Source of the DNA: Liopterus haemorrhoidalis
Taxonomy: Eukaryota > Arthropoda > Insecta > Coleoptera > Dytiscidae
NCBI GenBank assembly: GCA_963971575.1
Contig: OZ020611.1
Coordinates: forward strand, 50,043,466 to 50,107,465
DNA: 64,000 nucleotides
Direction: 5' to 3'
A program made the position numbers and the translations under genes. Shown here in pieces: positions 44,212 to 55,263 of the stretch. Below the pieces are notes generated by a model. That model saw only the letters and a program-made list of their open reading frames with translations. It had not been told where the DNA came from and searched no databases. How positions within the stretch are numbered: position 1 is the first letter of the stretch; each line of letters opens with the position of its first letter.

Positions 44212-44512
44212 TAGTGTAGCAACCGAGGGTGCAAGGAGTACGAAAAACACGGGCCCATGAGCTCGAGGGGCCCACGAGCCAAAGTACCAATGGGGCCTTA
44301 TTTTCATTAATACTTACCATTTTTATTTGTTTATTTTTTTTTTTTTTGTAATAAATAAAGGGCAAAGAAGAGGAAAAAATACCATTCATAGGAGTAAATA
44401 CATTTATTATACAAATTAATTAATTAATTAATTAATGGATCAGGAAAATTAAATTTGTCTGATAAATAGACATTACCTTGCATACTTATTGCACTATGAT
44501 TTAGAAATGTTG

Positions 44513-44751
44513 ATCTTTTGAATGAATATTTTCTACAATTTGTTCTGATGATTTTGTTTCCACTTGGTCACCTTCTGGCAGTTGTTCAGATTCTGTGTCA
44601 TCTTCTGCTTCCAAATTTAATAATAAGCTAGTAGAAGGAACTGGACGAGTCGATTCTGCAAAAAGCTATCTAGTTTAGGCAATTTATTTATTCCCTCTTT
44701 CGCTTCTTCTTTTTTCTTTCTTTTCGCCGCCCCGCTCTGTAGTTTCGGCAT
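44513..44751 (-). pseudogene. hAT transposase N-terminus (ZMYM/DUF4371 type)
   Basis: From the ATG at 44751 the product reads MPKLQSGAAKRKKKEEAKEG, INKLPKLDSF, then after one frameshift ESTRPVPSTSLLLNLEAEDD, TESEQLPEGDQVE. The basic SGAxKRKKK..I.KLPKLDSF leader followed by an acidic linker is typical of hAT transposases related to ZMYM1/ZMYM6 and DUF4371 proteins. The zinc finger and catalytic domain are missing. There is one frameshift near 44645. Confidence 0.72.
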
Positions 44752-44754
44752 ATT

Positions 44755-44815
44755 TATCCTTATAAATATACTTATAAGGATAGGTATATACCTATATATA
44801 GGTATATACCTATAT
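44755..44815. repeat. Cluster of short palindromes
   Basis: ATCCTTATAAATATACTTAT..AAGGAT and AGGTATATACCTATATATAG..GTATATACCT are overlapping palindromes directly upstream of the hAT start codon. They may be structural, or expanded from a microsatellite. Confidence 0.7.
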
Positions 44816-45536
44816 TAGACATGTATTAAACATAAAAAAATATCTTTTTAAACTTACCTTATGATAAATTAGCACAAATGAAAATTCTAGGGTATTTTTA
44901 AAACAATTGCACTCAAACTTCAAGTAAACTTTAAACTAAATATTAACAATACAAATTATACAAATTGATAATATGTATGTCAATAGGAACCGTTCGCAAT
45001 CAGGGTAAGAGTTGAAATAAATGAAATCAAGTAAAAGACCGTTGTCTACGGACAATTCAGACTTGTTCAGACTTGTGTCGCGTATTGTATAGTTAAGTCA
45101 ACATTAAATGTGTCTATTGCATTTCGTTTGTTACATTTAAAAAAAGAATTAATATATTGAACAATTTGCGACCTCCTATTTCTAAATCTAGGGAAAAGAC
45201 AATTAGATCATGGAACACAGAAATTATAATTATTAGGTACATACATATATATTTCCTGGCAAGTTGTTTCTTTAGGCATTTCACTTTAATTTGTTAATTT
45301 TGAAAATACAGATTGCATTTTAACAAAAAATCATTTTAATTAATTTTGATTATCATAATAATTTATTTGAAAAATTTTTTCGAATAAGTTACATACATAA
45401 ATTTAAAAAATTAAAATGACATTTAGAACTTAAAATGAGCCAAAAGAACATTAAAATTTTAAATAATACATGGAGTAAGGAGGGGCCCCTTAATCCCAGT
45501 GGCACACCGGCCCACAAAGGTCTTGCTACGCCACTG

Positions 45537-45940
45537 ACTGAGACGGATAACTTAATTTACTACGAAATATTTTCGGAACAATCCAAGAGAACGGAGAGTA
45601 AATAATATTAATATTAATTTTAGGGTCATGTTTAAAGAAGAACAAAATATAAAACGGTAAATATAAAACAATCGGTAACAAAATATAAACAATCGGTGTC
45701 ACGAAAATCGTGACACCGATTGATGGGCTGAAAGCCGATAAGAAAATGTGTATCTATTTTATATAATTCTATGATAACCTTCTAAGACATATTTGAAGTT
45801 CTCATATCACGTACGTCTGTTGTTTTATCTTTTTCTGCTTTTCTGAATATATTCAAATAAGAGTACGTGTGTTTTAATATATGCACCGCCTCCACCAAAG
45901 ACCAGAGTGAAATCAAAATATAATTCTTCCTCACTCTCCA
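45537..45940. other. Unassigned DNA with a short hairpin
   Basis: The inverted pair AATCGGTGTCACGA / TCGTGACACCGATT forms a perfect hairpin near 45693-45721, preceded by two ATAAA(A)CAATCGGTAAC units. The rest is unassigned. Confidence 0.5.
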
Positions 45941-45948
45941 AACTAATT

Positions 45949-46200
45949 TTTTTTATTTTTTTTTTTTTTTTTATTTTACATCGGCCTATTTTTACAACCA
46001 GGCTAATCGCCGATGCCAGGGGGCGAGCACCTACACCTGGATGAGGGGTGAATGATTATGAAATGAGAGTAATGTAAACATATTATTCTCGCCCGAATAA
46101 TATTACCAACGAAGAATCGAATCACCAACCTCACAATCCAGATTGTTTTCACCAGTCTTAACTGCACGATTTAATGCGCTTGGCTACTCCTTTGGCTCCG
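45949..46200 (-). repeat. tRNA-derived SINE family 2, full length
   Basis: Inverse copy of 50883-51138. The poly-A tail appears as the T-rich tract at 45949-45974. The tRNA-like head ends at 46200. The flanks carry AACTAATT at 45941-45948 and 46201-46208, a target duplication. Confidence 0.9.
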
Positions 46201-46549
46201 AACTAATTAAAACGTTGGATTTTGAAAATCTTTTGATTGAATCATATTATGCTTGTTTTCAATGTCAGTGGCAAGTAAATCAACTCGGATTTTATTAAAA
46301 TGTTTCGTTTCTTATTAAGTTGAACTTACACTAAGTGTTTTTGTATTTAATATTCCTATTTTTCAACATGTTCCATCGAGAGGCAACAGTTATATCAATC
46401 AGTGGCATTTATTTTTCTTAATTGGAAGATAACATTCACGCTGTAATTGTTAGGATAACACAGATCTTAGCATCTGTTGTTCTGTTTAGACGCCTTTTTA
46501 ATGTAAAAAGTCATAGGCAATGAGTCGCGTGCAAGACCACATGTAACTA

Positions 46550-46552
<3 letters not shown>

Positions 46553-46597
<45 letters not shown>

Positions 46598-46663
46598 TAT
46601 GACGAGTATGACATAAGAATTTTATTTAATACCCATATTAATTTCGTCAAGAACTTTCTTTCG

Positions 46664-46716
<53 letters not shown>
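46553..46716. repeat. Two (TA)n microsatellites
   Basis: About 46553-46592 and 46666-46716, separated by unique AT-rich DNA. Both are nearly perfect. Confidence 0.97.
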
Positions 46717-46719
<3 letters not shown>

Positions 46720-46844
46720 GTGACTTTAATTTTCCATTTATGCCGAGTATAGCCGATACCTCTTCCGATTTTGTTAAAAAATTGTAAATATCTAATCAAA
46801 ATTAAAGATGGACATAAAGATAAAGATTAATTTATCTATCTTTC

Positions 46845-47089
46845 ATCATCATCGTCACTCAACAACTATTTAAATCCACTGATGAACAGTAGGTCTCTCT
46901 GGAGTTCCCTTACTTTTCATTTTACCAATTTTGTGCCAATTATATTCCATTTCCAGTATATCGTCCTCTATTTCTGACTGCGTTCCTGAGTCTCTATTCT
47001 ACTATCTTCTTTGCCTATCTGTTATCAACAAATCTATCTAACTTCTCACATTTTTGTTTTTTTTTTTTGTTTTCTTTGTTTTTCTAGAC
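46845..47089 (-). pseudogene. RTE-like LINE 3' terminus, inverse
   Basis: The reverse complement ends ..GAGACCTACTGTTCATCAGT, GGATTTAAATAGTTG, then a decayed (GATGAT)n. This parallels GAGGCCTACGTTCAGCAGTG at the end of the RTE copy at 2168-2188. Upstream it has a decayed RRRKGRPTRRW-like region, now unreadable. It is split from further sequence by the hAT MITE at 47090. Confidence 0.55.
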
Positions 47090-47234
47090 CAGAGTTTCCC
47101 AAACCCTTTGAACCACGAAGCACTTTTCACCAGAAGAATTCGCCGCGGAGCACTGTCGTTGCTATATATATAGCAACACTAGTAGTTCGCGCAGCACTAT
47201 TAGACGCTCGCGGAACACAGTTTGGGAAACTCTG
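47090..47234. mobile_element. hAT MITE, 145 bp
   Basis: The ends CAGAGTTTCCCAAACC and GTTTGGGAAACTCTG are inverted repeats. The flanks TTCTAGAC and CCCTAGAC are a 6/8 match to an 8-bp duplication. The middle contains the palindrome TTGCTATATATATAGCAA. Confidence 0.85.
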
Positions 47235-47242
47235 CCCTAGAC

Positions 47243-48356
47243 AAAGTTGACAGATCTACCTACTAGGAAGCAGAAAGAAAATTCTGGGAGTGGGGCAAAA
47301 ATGAAGTAACGCCATTGTCCATAAGAGAATATTGACAAAACTCACTGATCAAGCACTTTTTTAACACTTTTCTGAGTTTGGATATACATCTTTCGTCTCA
47401 CCATCGCTTTCTTAGTCTCCCGATTATTTTATCTGTTCTTGAACGCCATTCCGTAACCTTCCTGCTTCATCTCTATAAAATATTACCAAAATAAATATAT
47501 CTTTTCAATAACTGTTTTGAAATTTACATACAGATCTACATAAATAAACGGCCTGATTAATACGAAATACTTATAATCCTCATTGCTTAGCTCTGGTAGA
47601 TTTTATAAACCAAAATAAGCTGTAGTATAAAAACATGTTCATTATAAAATATTACATAAACTTTTTTTGTATCGTAACATTTTATCTATAAAATAAATTA
47701 TATCAATTAATAAAATCAAACAAGTACTAATATGAGAACGCCTTCATATGCCCTGTAAGGTAACTATAAACGTATAAGTATCGGGATCTGAACATATCGA
47801 GTGGCAGCTGATATATAGATATTGCACTCCACTTTGAAACAATGGATTTGAATCTGATACATATTCAACATCACAGTAGGCGGTGTCTTTAACATATAAC
47901 AACATATAAAAAACAGTTATTTATTAATATATTGTTTCATTCGGTTTTGTTTTAATTCGCGAAATGTCAGTTTAAAAATTTACTGACAAAACAATGAGGG
48001 AATTGTAAATTTATGTACGTACTTTTATTTATTTTGCGATTTTGTAATTTATTAATGTATTCAGATTGAGTTAATGCTGTTTTGGATACGTCTATATCTT
48101 TAACACAATGAGGATTGTTATTTAAAGGTGCGCGGACAGAAATCAAGAACAATTGGCTTCGAGTCAGAAGCGTTATAAATTTAGTGCGTTTAACACCAGC
48201 CCGGAGGTGATATTATAACAAACGTCATTAAAAATGCTGCAGTTTTTGTATTGATTTATTTCTTTTAGTCTTCTTGGGTACTGTCTGTTGGATAGAATTT
48301 TGCTATCTCATCTGATCACTAGTGATTAGTTATTTGTATGTTAAATCAGGGGTTCC
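47243..48356. other. Unassigned AT-rich DNA
   Basis: The first 250 bases may continue the decayed LINE. The open frame 47967-48152 shows no motif. Confidence 0.35.
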
Positions 48357-48380
48357 CAACCCGTACTATAATATAAGATA
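48357..48380 (+). mobile_element. hAT-like terminus, one-ended
   Basis: CAGGGGTTCCCAACC is a familiar hAT terminus, but no matching opposite end is visible nearby. Confidence 0.35.
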
Positions 48381-48493
48381 TATTATAAAATAATTAGGAA
48401 TAAATTCAAACATGACTGTATTTCATTATATCTCAATAGCAAGTTTTTTTTTATTGTCTCCATGTAAATTTACCATCTGTTTTACAATATTAT

Positions 48494-48843
48494 TGGCCGT
48501 GTTCACCAAGGCTTTATTATTGGTCCAATAATTATGGGAGCCATATCAGCACATCAGAGGTAAATTGTATTAAGTCACAAATGATAAATAGTTCAGAAAA
48601 GACGATTTAAGATTGTTTGCCGCCATGCGTTGATCGACTTAATACAGTTTTAAAACAACAAAATATTGAAATTGTCTAGAGCTTAAGCTTCAAATTATAC
48701 TCCACTTGACATACCATAAAGTATTAAATCACTTGGCACTAAAATGTCATTTCTGATAAAAATGTGACTTGATACAGTTTACCTCTAAGGTGCTGAATAT
48801 AAGCTATGGGTTCCAAAATACAGTTTGGTATTCACCAACCGAA
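48494..48843. mobile_element. MITE with about 85-bp inverted arms
   Basis: Arms 48494-48580 and 48757-48843 are inverted copies: TGGCCGTGTTCACCAA against TTGGTATTCACCAACC, CAGAGGTAAATTGTATTAAG against its complement, and GGGAGCCATA against TATGGGTTCC. Noncoding spacer. Superfamily unknown. Confidence 0.7.
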
Positions 48844-49281
48844 ATCTTTCAATAAATAACTATAGGGAAATTTAACAAGTTGCCATAGTTATCTTTCATG
48901 CATGGTTTGTAACTTTATTAAAATTTAGCGCGAAACTGGTCAATATAACCTAAAAAATTGTAGAATAGATGGGACTGAATTGCTTTCTTTTTTATTGACA
49001 GGTTTTATCTCAGGTTCTAAAATTCCTAGAAGATTTAAAACGCTGCCCTTCGACAATCTGTATCGTTTAAGGAAACTTAAATTGTCAAGCTACTGGTCTT
49101 TCCTCATCATCAGAAGATGACGAATCAAGTAAATTTGAAAGTAAAAAGGGCATAGTGTGATAACTATAATATATTTTTTTTTAGTTTATGTACATAATAC
49201 TTGCTACTGATATTTAAATAACTTGCCTTTTCACTAAAATTTGTATTAAATCGTTTCAAACTATTGTTTTATACATTTAAT

Positions 49282-50227
49282 AGGGGATAGGCTTGATTTT
49301 TTTAAAATCTTTTATTATATTCCTCTTGTTGCATATAAACATAAAAACAGTTTTTAATTTTTTTTTTGTTGTAATTTGAAGGCTTAAAAAAATCATAAAT
49401 GTATGTAGCGCGCGAAAACGACGTGTGACGTCATACCCCTTCTAACTGACGCATGACACTACTAGCTTACCGGCGTACATAGTCTGTTGTGAACTTATTT
49501 GTTTGTATAACTTTTATAGGTTATGTAAAGTTAGAGTGATTTTAATTAAAATAAAGTTTAATTCTATAAAAACAATTTATACATGTTTACCGAATTAAAT
49601 TTTATATTAAAATAGATAACTTATATTGCAGTATTTCAATTATGCCTCTAACGTTTTGTAACTTCATGTAAACAATGTAGTAAAATTCTGACATCTAAAT
49701 TACATAAATATTTACATTTTACAGAGTTGCAGCGTTTGTTTACATAAAGTTATAGAATATAAAATAAAAATTACTTACAGATATGCTTTGACACCACGTA
49801 TTTCTTCAGCACTGTAGCATTCATTATTTTTCATATATTCCATGAGCATAAATGCATCAATGTTGGGTAAATTATCACTCTGAGCCCTAACAAAATCTTT
49901 ATCTGCCATTTTAATAATAAATGCGTGAAAAATTGTTTAAAAACAAATATAAAACTCTCGAACAATACAATATACACACGTGTAAAGATTATGTTGTAGC
50001 TGTATCTGTGACGTGAAACCCCTATCGTTTGATGTCATACTCAGTCGTTATTACTCGGCAACCTTCGCTCCGTGGTCGGCTTATTTCAAATTTACAATAT
50101 TATAATTCAAAAATTTGGCTATAATATTAATTAAAATGTAATTTTTGTTTTGTTAGGTGACATAACTAACATTAACATATCAAAATAATGTAGTTTTAAG
50201 GAAATACAAATTTTATGCGTATCCCCT
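49282..50227 (-). mobile_element. Possible ISL2EU/PHIS-like element, deletion derivative
   Basis: The ends AGGGGATA and TATCCCCT are inverted, inside the palindromic flanks TTAAT..ATTAA. A 2-bp AT duplication (49280-49281 and 50228-50229) is possible, as in ISL2EU, but a TTAA reading (piggyBac/Kolobok-like) cannot be excluded. The interior has a minus-strand first exon resembling the N-terminus of proteins with SWIM and YqaJ domains. GTGACGTCA motifs occur near both ends. Confidence 0.5.
49779..49909 (-). CDS. First exon of a SWIM/YqaJ-type protein (tentative)
   Basis: From the ATG at 49909 the exon encodes MADKDFVRAQSDNLPNIDAF, MLMEYMKNNECYSAEEIRGV and KAY. A consensus splice donor (GTAAGTAA) follows at 49778. 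The phrases LP.ID..M...Y and N.AEIRGVK resemble the start of insect proteins that carry a SWIM zinc finger followed by a YqaJ-like nuclease, several of which are linked to transposons. No second exon is visible within the element, so the gene is truncated. The family link is from memory of the pattern and is uncertain. The ORF-plus-donor structure is directly visible. Confidence 0.5.
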
Positions 50228-50882
50228 ATTAATAACTTTTTTATATTTTTAACTAATAAATGATTAAATATTTAACTTTGAAGAAATTATACCATCTATA
50301 AGAAAGTTATTGGGCGATTTTCAGTTCTATAACTTAAAGAGAGACTTATGGAAGCAATAGTGTAATAAATTTAGTGTAAAAAATATAAATTTACGTACTG
50401 GTTCATTTATGGATTGCTTAACTCTTATTGGCTTTTGGTGAATATGGGCATTAGTAAATTATTAATATTGTATCATGACATGATTGGAATATTCCCTATT
50501 GGCAATATCCTACTTTTTCTTAACTATTCATTATGCATAATATATAGACGTTGCTAGAATCTATCTACCAAGTCCAGCGGTGTTTATCAGTCTGCTAATT
50601 TCTTCGCTGTTATCTAATAAAATTGAATGGCGAATGAGTTTGAATGATTTTCAAGCCGTGATATATATTATTTAGGTACTACTGATTCTTGTAATTTTTT
50701 CTTTTACTGTGGACATCTGAAGATCATGATGTATACTTATATTGCATATATACCAAGGTGCATTAACTATGGTGCGTAATGTCTTTAACTGAAATCTTTA
50801 TATTATTTTTAAATTAGAATTACTCGCTGTGTCCCAGAGTTGTAGTCTATAAATCCATATGGGCTTAATCAAGTAACTAGTA

Positions 50883-51138
50883 GTGCGCCGACGGAGTGGC
50901 CGAGCGCATTAAATCGCAGTAGTTTGGACTGGTGAAGACAGTCTGGATTGTGTGGTTGGTAGTTCGATTCTCCGTCGGTGATATTATTCGGGCAAGAATA
51001 ATATGTTTACATTACTCTCATTTCACAATAACTCACCCCTCATCCAGGTCTAGCAGCTCGCCACCCGGCATCGGCGATTAGCCTCGTTGCAGAAATAGGC
51101 CGATGTAAAATAAATAAATTTAAAAAAATAAAATAAAA
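50883..51138 (+). repeat. tRNA-derived SINE family 2, full length, with 12-bp target duplication
   Basis: The head CGACGGAGTGGCCGAGCGCA has a Leu/Ser-type A box (TGGCCGAGCGC). The B box is decayed (AGTTCGATTCT), and a perfect acceptor-like stem pairs CCGACGG with CCGTCGG. The body has CTCACCCCTCATCCAGG and GCATCGGCGATTAGCCTCGT, then an A-rich tail. AAGTAACTAGTA occurs at 50871-50882 and 51139-51150. The long body and tail exclude a functional tRNA gene. Confidence 0.95.
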
Positions 51139-51159
51139 AAGTAACTAGTAATATATATG

Positions 51160-51530
51160 AGGAGTGTTTGATAAGTCAGTGACTTCGAAATAGAAGTTTT
51201 TTTTTTTTAATATAGTCTCCTTTTAGCTTCAATACAGTTTGCCTAATGATATTCCAACTTCTTTAAGCATTCCAAAAACGATTTCTTGAATTCCGCAAAA
51301 TAGGCATGTGTTTTAGTAATCATCTCCTCGTTCGATGCGAATTTTCGGCCGAGCCATTTCTTCATATTTGGGTAGAAACAGATACCGCAGAAGGCCAAAT
51401 CTAGGGAATAGGGTGGATGAGGGAGTAGTTTGTAGCGCTTTTCGGCCAATTTGGCCGTTGTAATTGTGGACGAGTGAGTTTTCTTGGCTAATTGGAAGAT
51501 TTTTCGTCAATTCAGTGTGTAGTCAAAATT
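51160..51530 (-). pseudogene. Mariner transposase C-terminal fragment
   Basis: The minus strand reads YKLLPHPPYSLDLAFCGICF, a decayed SPDLAPSDFYLF in which the third catalytic Asp is lost. Then come PNMKKWLGRKFASNEEMI and AYFAEFKKSFLECLKKLE. Upstream, TTAKLAEKRYKLL fits the preceding region. The 3' edge near 51160 (GGAGTGTTTGATAAGTCAGT) resembles a mariner terminal repeat. The N-terminal half is missing. Confidence 0.85.
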
Positions 51531-52315
51531 CAATTTAAATTTATATATTTATAAAATATCATCTTTTTCGGGGGCCTGAGCTATATAATATCTTCGACGA
51601 TAATATAATCTTGACATTGCATAGTTTAGAACATTTTTTTTTTTTTAGCACTATTAACTCAATGGATAAGATACATAACCTTGACGCGACATCTTTGTCT
51701 TGTCAGAGTATACAAGTATTCGTATCACTTCGTACTTGTTTATATTTGCCTCACATTATAATGTTGAAGGGGATAACACTGGTTGCATTAAGCATACTCA
51801 TCGGTTACTTACCGGTGCAAACTTGTCAGTGAATTTGACTTAATGTACAATTTTTGACATCTCTATCAAACGGTATATATGATAAACGATTTAAATTTAG
51901 TGGTGGATTTAGCCGAACAACCGATGCAATCAAATATATGTAGCTATATTAAATCGAAATTATTTAAAAAAATATTTTGAAGTAAATGTGGTAGAATATA
52001 ATATCTTTAATATTTGTTTAAATAATTATTAAATAGATTTCACTGTAAGCGTCTTTAAATGCGTTTCCACAATAATTAAGTAAATTGACTTAATACCCTT
52101 TTCCTTGTCACCACAGATATATAACTGTCATAATAACCACCAATGAGCAACTAACCATAAATTAAATCCGGTGGCTAAAATGGTGACCGGTGATTAAGTA
52201 CGGTAACTCACCGGTAAATCAACGTATGCATACAGGAAAAAAAATACAAACTTATACCTAACTGATGAGTCTGCTGAATGTGACCATTGTGTTTATATGC
52301 GCGAAACAACATTCA
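51531..52315. other. Unassigned AT-rich DNA
   Basis: The open frame 51611-51832 is unrecognised. Short CACCGGT/ACCGGTG motifs occur near 52185-52215. Confidence 0.35.
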
Positions 52316-52437
52316 GGACCGGTTTCTGAAAGCTTAGTTAACTATAACCAAATGGTTAGAAAATGTTTGCTATGTATACTTATGGGATTTTCATAACCAA
52401 AAGATTAAACTTGGCTAAGGTTTCAGAAACCGGCCCT
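52316..52437. mobile_element. Short MITE
   Basis: GGACCGGTTTCTGAAA and TTTCAGAAACCGGCCC form an inverted repeat. Inner inverted phrases are ACTATAACCAAATGGTTA and CATAACCAAAAGATTAAAC. The 122-bp body is noncoding. Confidence 0.7.
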
Positions 52438-53219
52438 CAGTCATATAATATTTTTTACAAACGATTTTTGATAATAATTGTCTCTTTTAGATCCACCCGA
52501 AAAGTGACTGATAATTTTCTTACATTTTATTGCCATTTTAGTGACAAAATATTTATTGTAAAAGTTATTTGTAAAATGGAAATGAAATATTTGAAATAGC
52601 GAATTTCCTTAACGTTTGCGCAAAGCATAAGAATGCAACTGTTAAATATAATTTATTTTGCTTTAATTTCCCATTTACTGAACGTAAATATTCAACACAG
52701 CTCGTGTTATGTCGCTTTTTCATCTGTGTTCTTCTCGGCTTCTGTCATTTATGTATAATAACATTTATGATACTCAGAAAATGGCAATGCAATTTAAATG
52801 CAATACGACAATGCAATACAATAACTACTTGACCACTTTAAGAATTTAAACCGTATATAGTTTAAGATTTTAACATTTTTTCTCATACATAAAACGTGTC
52901 TAAATATTTTCAAGCCGTCGGAATTTTAATATAAACGATTACAATGCAACAAGTGTCGCGCAACAAGTGGTGGAGTTCTGTTGTTTTTGCTCCTGGTAGT
53001 TCTGCTAGCCTGTTATACGCGACAGGCAGAAGAGTTGCCTGCACAAGGAGAAGTCAGGCGCTATGGTATACCTACAATCAAAGCCGTAACTAGGGTATGA
53101 CCAATGTTGCCCACGCCATAGGCGTCGCAATAATAATAATAATAATAATAACTTTAATTACTTTTTTACATACGAGTGCTATACATAAGTTATTGACATA
53201 TGTTAACAAATGTAAATAA
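52438..53219. other. Unassigned DNA with (AAT)n microsatellite
   Basis: (AAT)n occurs at about 53129-53150. GCCGTAACTAGGGTATGACC near 53084 resembles the end of the small hAT MITE at 62222-62359 and may be another copy with one end lost. Confidence 0.45.
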
Positions 53220-54565
53220 GAAAATATCAGAGACTCGAACCGGAACCGAACCGAAAACCGAAATTAACTGGTATTTTTAACAAAACCGGAACCGGAACGT
53301 AAAATTGCTCAATTTAAAGACCAAAACCGGAACAAAATGTTAATAACGGTTAATTTCGGTTCAATATTTTTTTCATTAAATTAATTCATTAATCGCTTTC
53401 TTAGTACTAAAACTTATATTGATTGATAAAAGAATGAATCTATGAGAAGCCAATTTGAAGAACATATTAATGTGTCGATTAAACATGGATTAATAATATT
53501 TCATTTCAATTTTGAAGTATAATTTTTTTAACTGTATGAACAGTGATTTTTTTTTTTTTTTTTGTTGGAATAAAAGTTTGTTTTATTCCTTTTTCTTCTT
53601 TATAATATTGCGATTCGACTAACTGTTATTTATTATTTTTGTAAGAGAAAAGTTCATATTATTTATTAAGGTATTTTTCCTCTATAATTGTGATTATATG
53701 AACTGTGTGTGATCAGGGTCGGACTAAAGTATTTCCACGCCCCGAGCAGACTCTTTATATGGCGCCCCCAGATGTGCACAATTACGCAAAAATTAAGTTG
53801 AAGTTACTAGCCAGCTGAACCCAAATTTGTTAGAATTTTATTTTATTTACGTCCAATATGTTTTTGTATTTTTTAAGTTCCTAAATTGTATTTTGTTTTT
53901 GTCAATAAAATAATCAATTTTTAATTAAGTTCTATTTCTTTTATATTTTCAATTTTATAATTGAAAAACAAGAATAAGAAGGGAATTTGGGAAAATAAAA
54001 TTAAATCAAAATTTATGCTAATTATTAGGTAATATACAGGGTGTTTGTTTGAAACGGGGCACCCCGAAAATCTCCTTTGTTTGTAAAGATACAAAAAATC
54101 TTCAGAACAAAAGTTAAACTAGACAAAAAGGCCCATCTAAAGGTTACTATAAGAATTCTGAGGCACTTCCGGTTTCACCGGAAATGATGTCAACTTTTAA
54201 TCTAGCATAGGGAATCGATAATTTTATATTTTTTTCCTAAAAGTACATTAAATTAGCTTTACAGTGACACCAAAAAGTAATATTTTTATGTTAACCATTT
54301 CAAAATAGCGACCATTTATTTACAAAATAATAATCAACATAAGTTTTACAAAGTTGAACGCAGGGCCGCCCCTAGGCGGGGGCAAGTGGGGCACCGGCCC
54401 CAGGCCCCGCGCTTCGACCGTCAAGTAATAAAATAATAAAATACATTAAAAATATTATTCCAAGTTTTATAAATAGTTGGAAAAAATGTATATTTTCATT
54501 GAATATAAGTATCTGTACTTTCTTAATAGTTAATAATATTAAAGAAAATAACGTTATTCAATATA

Positions 54566-55263
54566 CGAGAGCATATTACAAACTAATGCCTCCATGGCCA
54601 TAACTTTTATAATGACGGGCCAGATCATGTCAAAAGTGGTTTGCCATTTACCTTAAGTATCAGTACATAAGTTCTCCTAACGTAGATTCTCAGCAACATC
54701 GCGTTTGCGCATGACAGTTGTAAACATGGCGGCCGGCATGGATGTGCGGTAAAACAACGGGCTGTCATTGAATTTCTTACTGCGGAGTAGCGTCCATTAA
54801 TATCCATCAATGGTTAAGTGCCGTCTACCGTGAGGCGTGTGTTGATGTCAGTACTGCTAGGAGGTGGGTAAGGACTGTGAAAGACGCAAGTCCTGCTGAA
54901 ACGGATGTCCATGATCGGGCACGCAGTTGCCGACCAGTGTCTGCATGTGGTGAAAGGCAGGTGGCTCTCGTGGATGAACTTATAGCCCAGATCTTGCGCC
55001 TTGTGTCTTTTTCCTCTTTCCAAAGCTTAAGGAACATCTCAAGGGCAAGCGTTTCTCTTCGGATGCAGAGGTGATAGCGGAGGTGCGGAAACTCTTACCA
55101 CGTTGGCGTAAATGTATTACTGCCAATAGCGATTATTTGGAGAAGTGAATATATCAGTGCGTAGAGGACAGTTTATACTATTATTTAACATTTATATGTA
55201 AACCATATATCAATTACTAATCAAGTTATAGCTATGGAGGCATTAGTTTTCAATATGCCCTCG
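54566..55263 (+). mobile_element. Internally deleted mariner, innermost of four nested TEs
   Basis: The terminal repeats CGAGAGCATATTACAAACTA and the inverse of TTTTCAATATGCCCTCG are followed inward by ATGCCTCCAT.GC.ATAACTT at both ends. TATA flanks both sides. At about 700 bp, roughly half a mariner, it has its transposase middle deleted. Confidence 0.88.
54725..55148 (+). pseudogene. Mariner transposase with catalytic core deleted
   Basis: The N-terminal part reads INIHQWLSAVYREACVDVST, ARRWVRTVKD, ETDVHDRARSCRPVSACGER and QVALVDELIA (HTH region). It then jumps, after LIAQIL, to the family C-terminus in another frame: FFLFPKLKEHLKGKRFSSDA, EVIAEVRKLLPRWRKCITAN, SDYLEK and a stop at 55148. 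The linker and the first two catalytic Asp are deleted. There is also an early stop after MDVR. Confidence 0.85.

Larger units (their letters stand above)
44212..45536 (-). mobile_element. hAT element (ZMYM1/DUF4371-like), internally deleted
   Basis: The right end, read inverse, is CAGTGGCGTAGCAAGACC. The left end TAGTGTAGCAACCGAGGGTG followed by CAAGGAG is a decayed inverted match (hAT-type CAGTGGCGTAGC..GGGTGC). G/C-rich GGGCCC segments near both ends fit. No clear 8-bp duplication remains. The interior holds the transposase N-terminus on the minus strand. Confidence 0.72.

Noticed and set aside
50883..50985. tRNA-Leu/Ser gene
   Set aside because: The stem pairs well, but a SINE body, A-rich tail and 12-bp target duplication show it is a retroposed SINE. 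The B box is decayed.
53717..54036. Additional hAT element starting CAGGGTCGGACTAAAG
   Set aside because: The start resembles a hAT terminus, but no inverted end or duplication was found before the next element. Mentioned only inside the outer hAT entry.
54825..55037. Minus-strand open frames opposite the nested mariner
   Set aside because: The plus strand has clear mariner transposase motifs. The minus frames are shadows.
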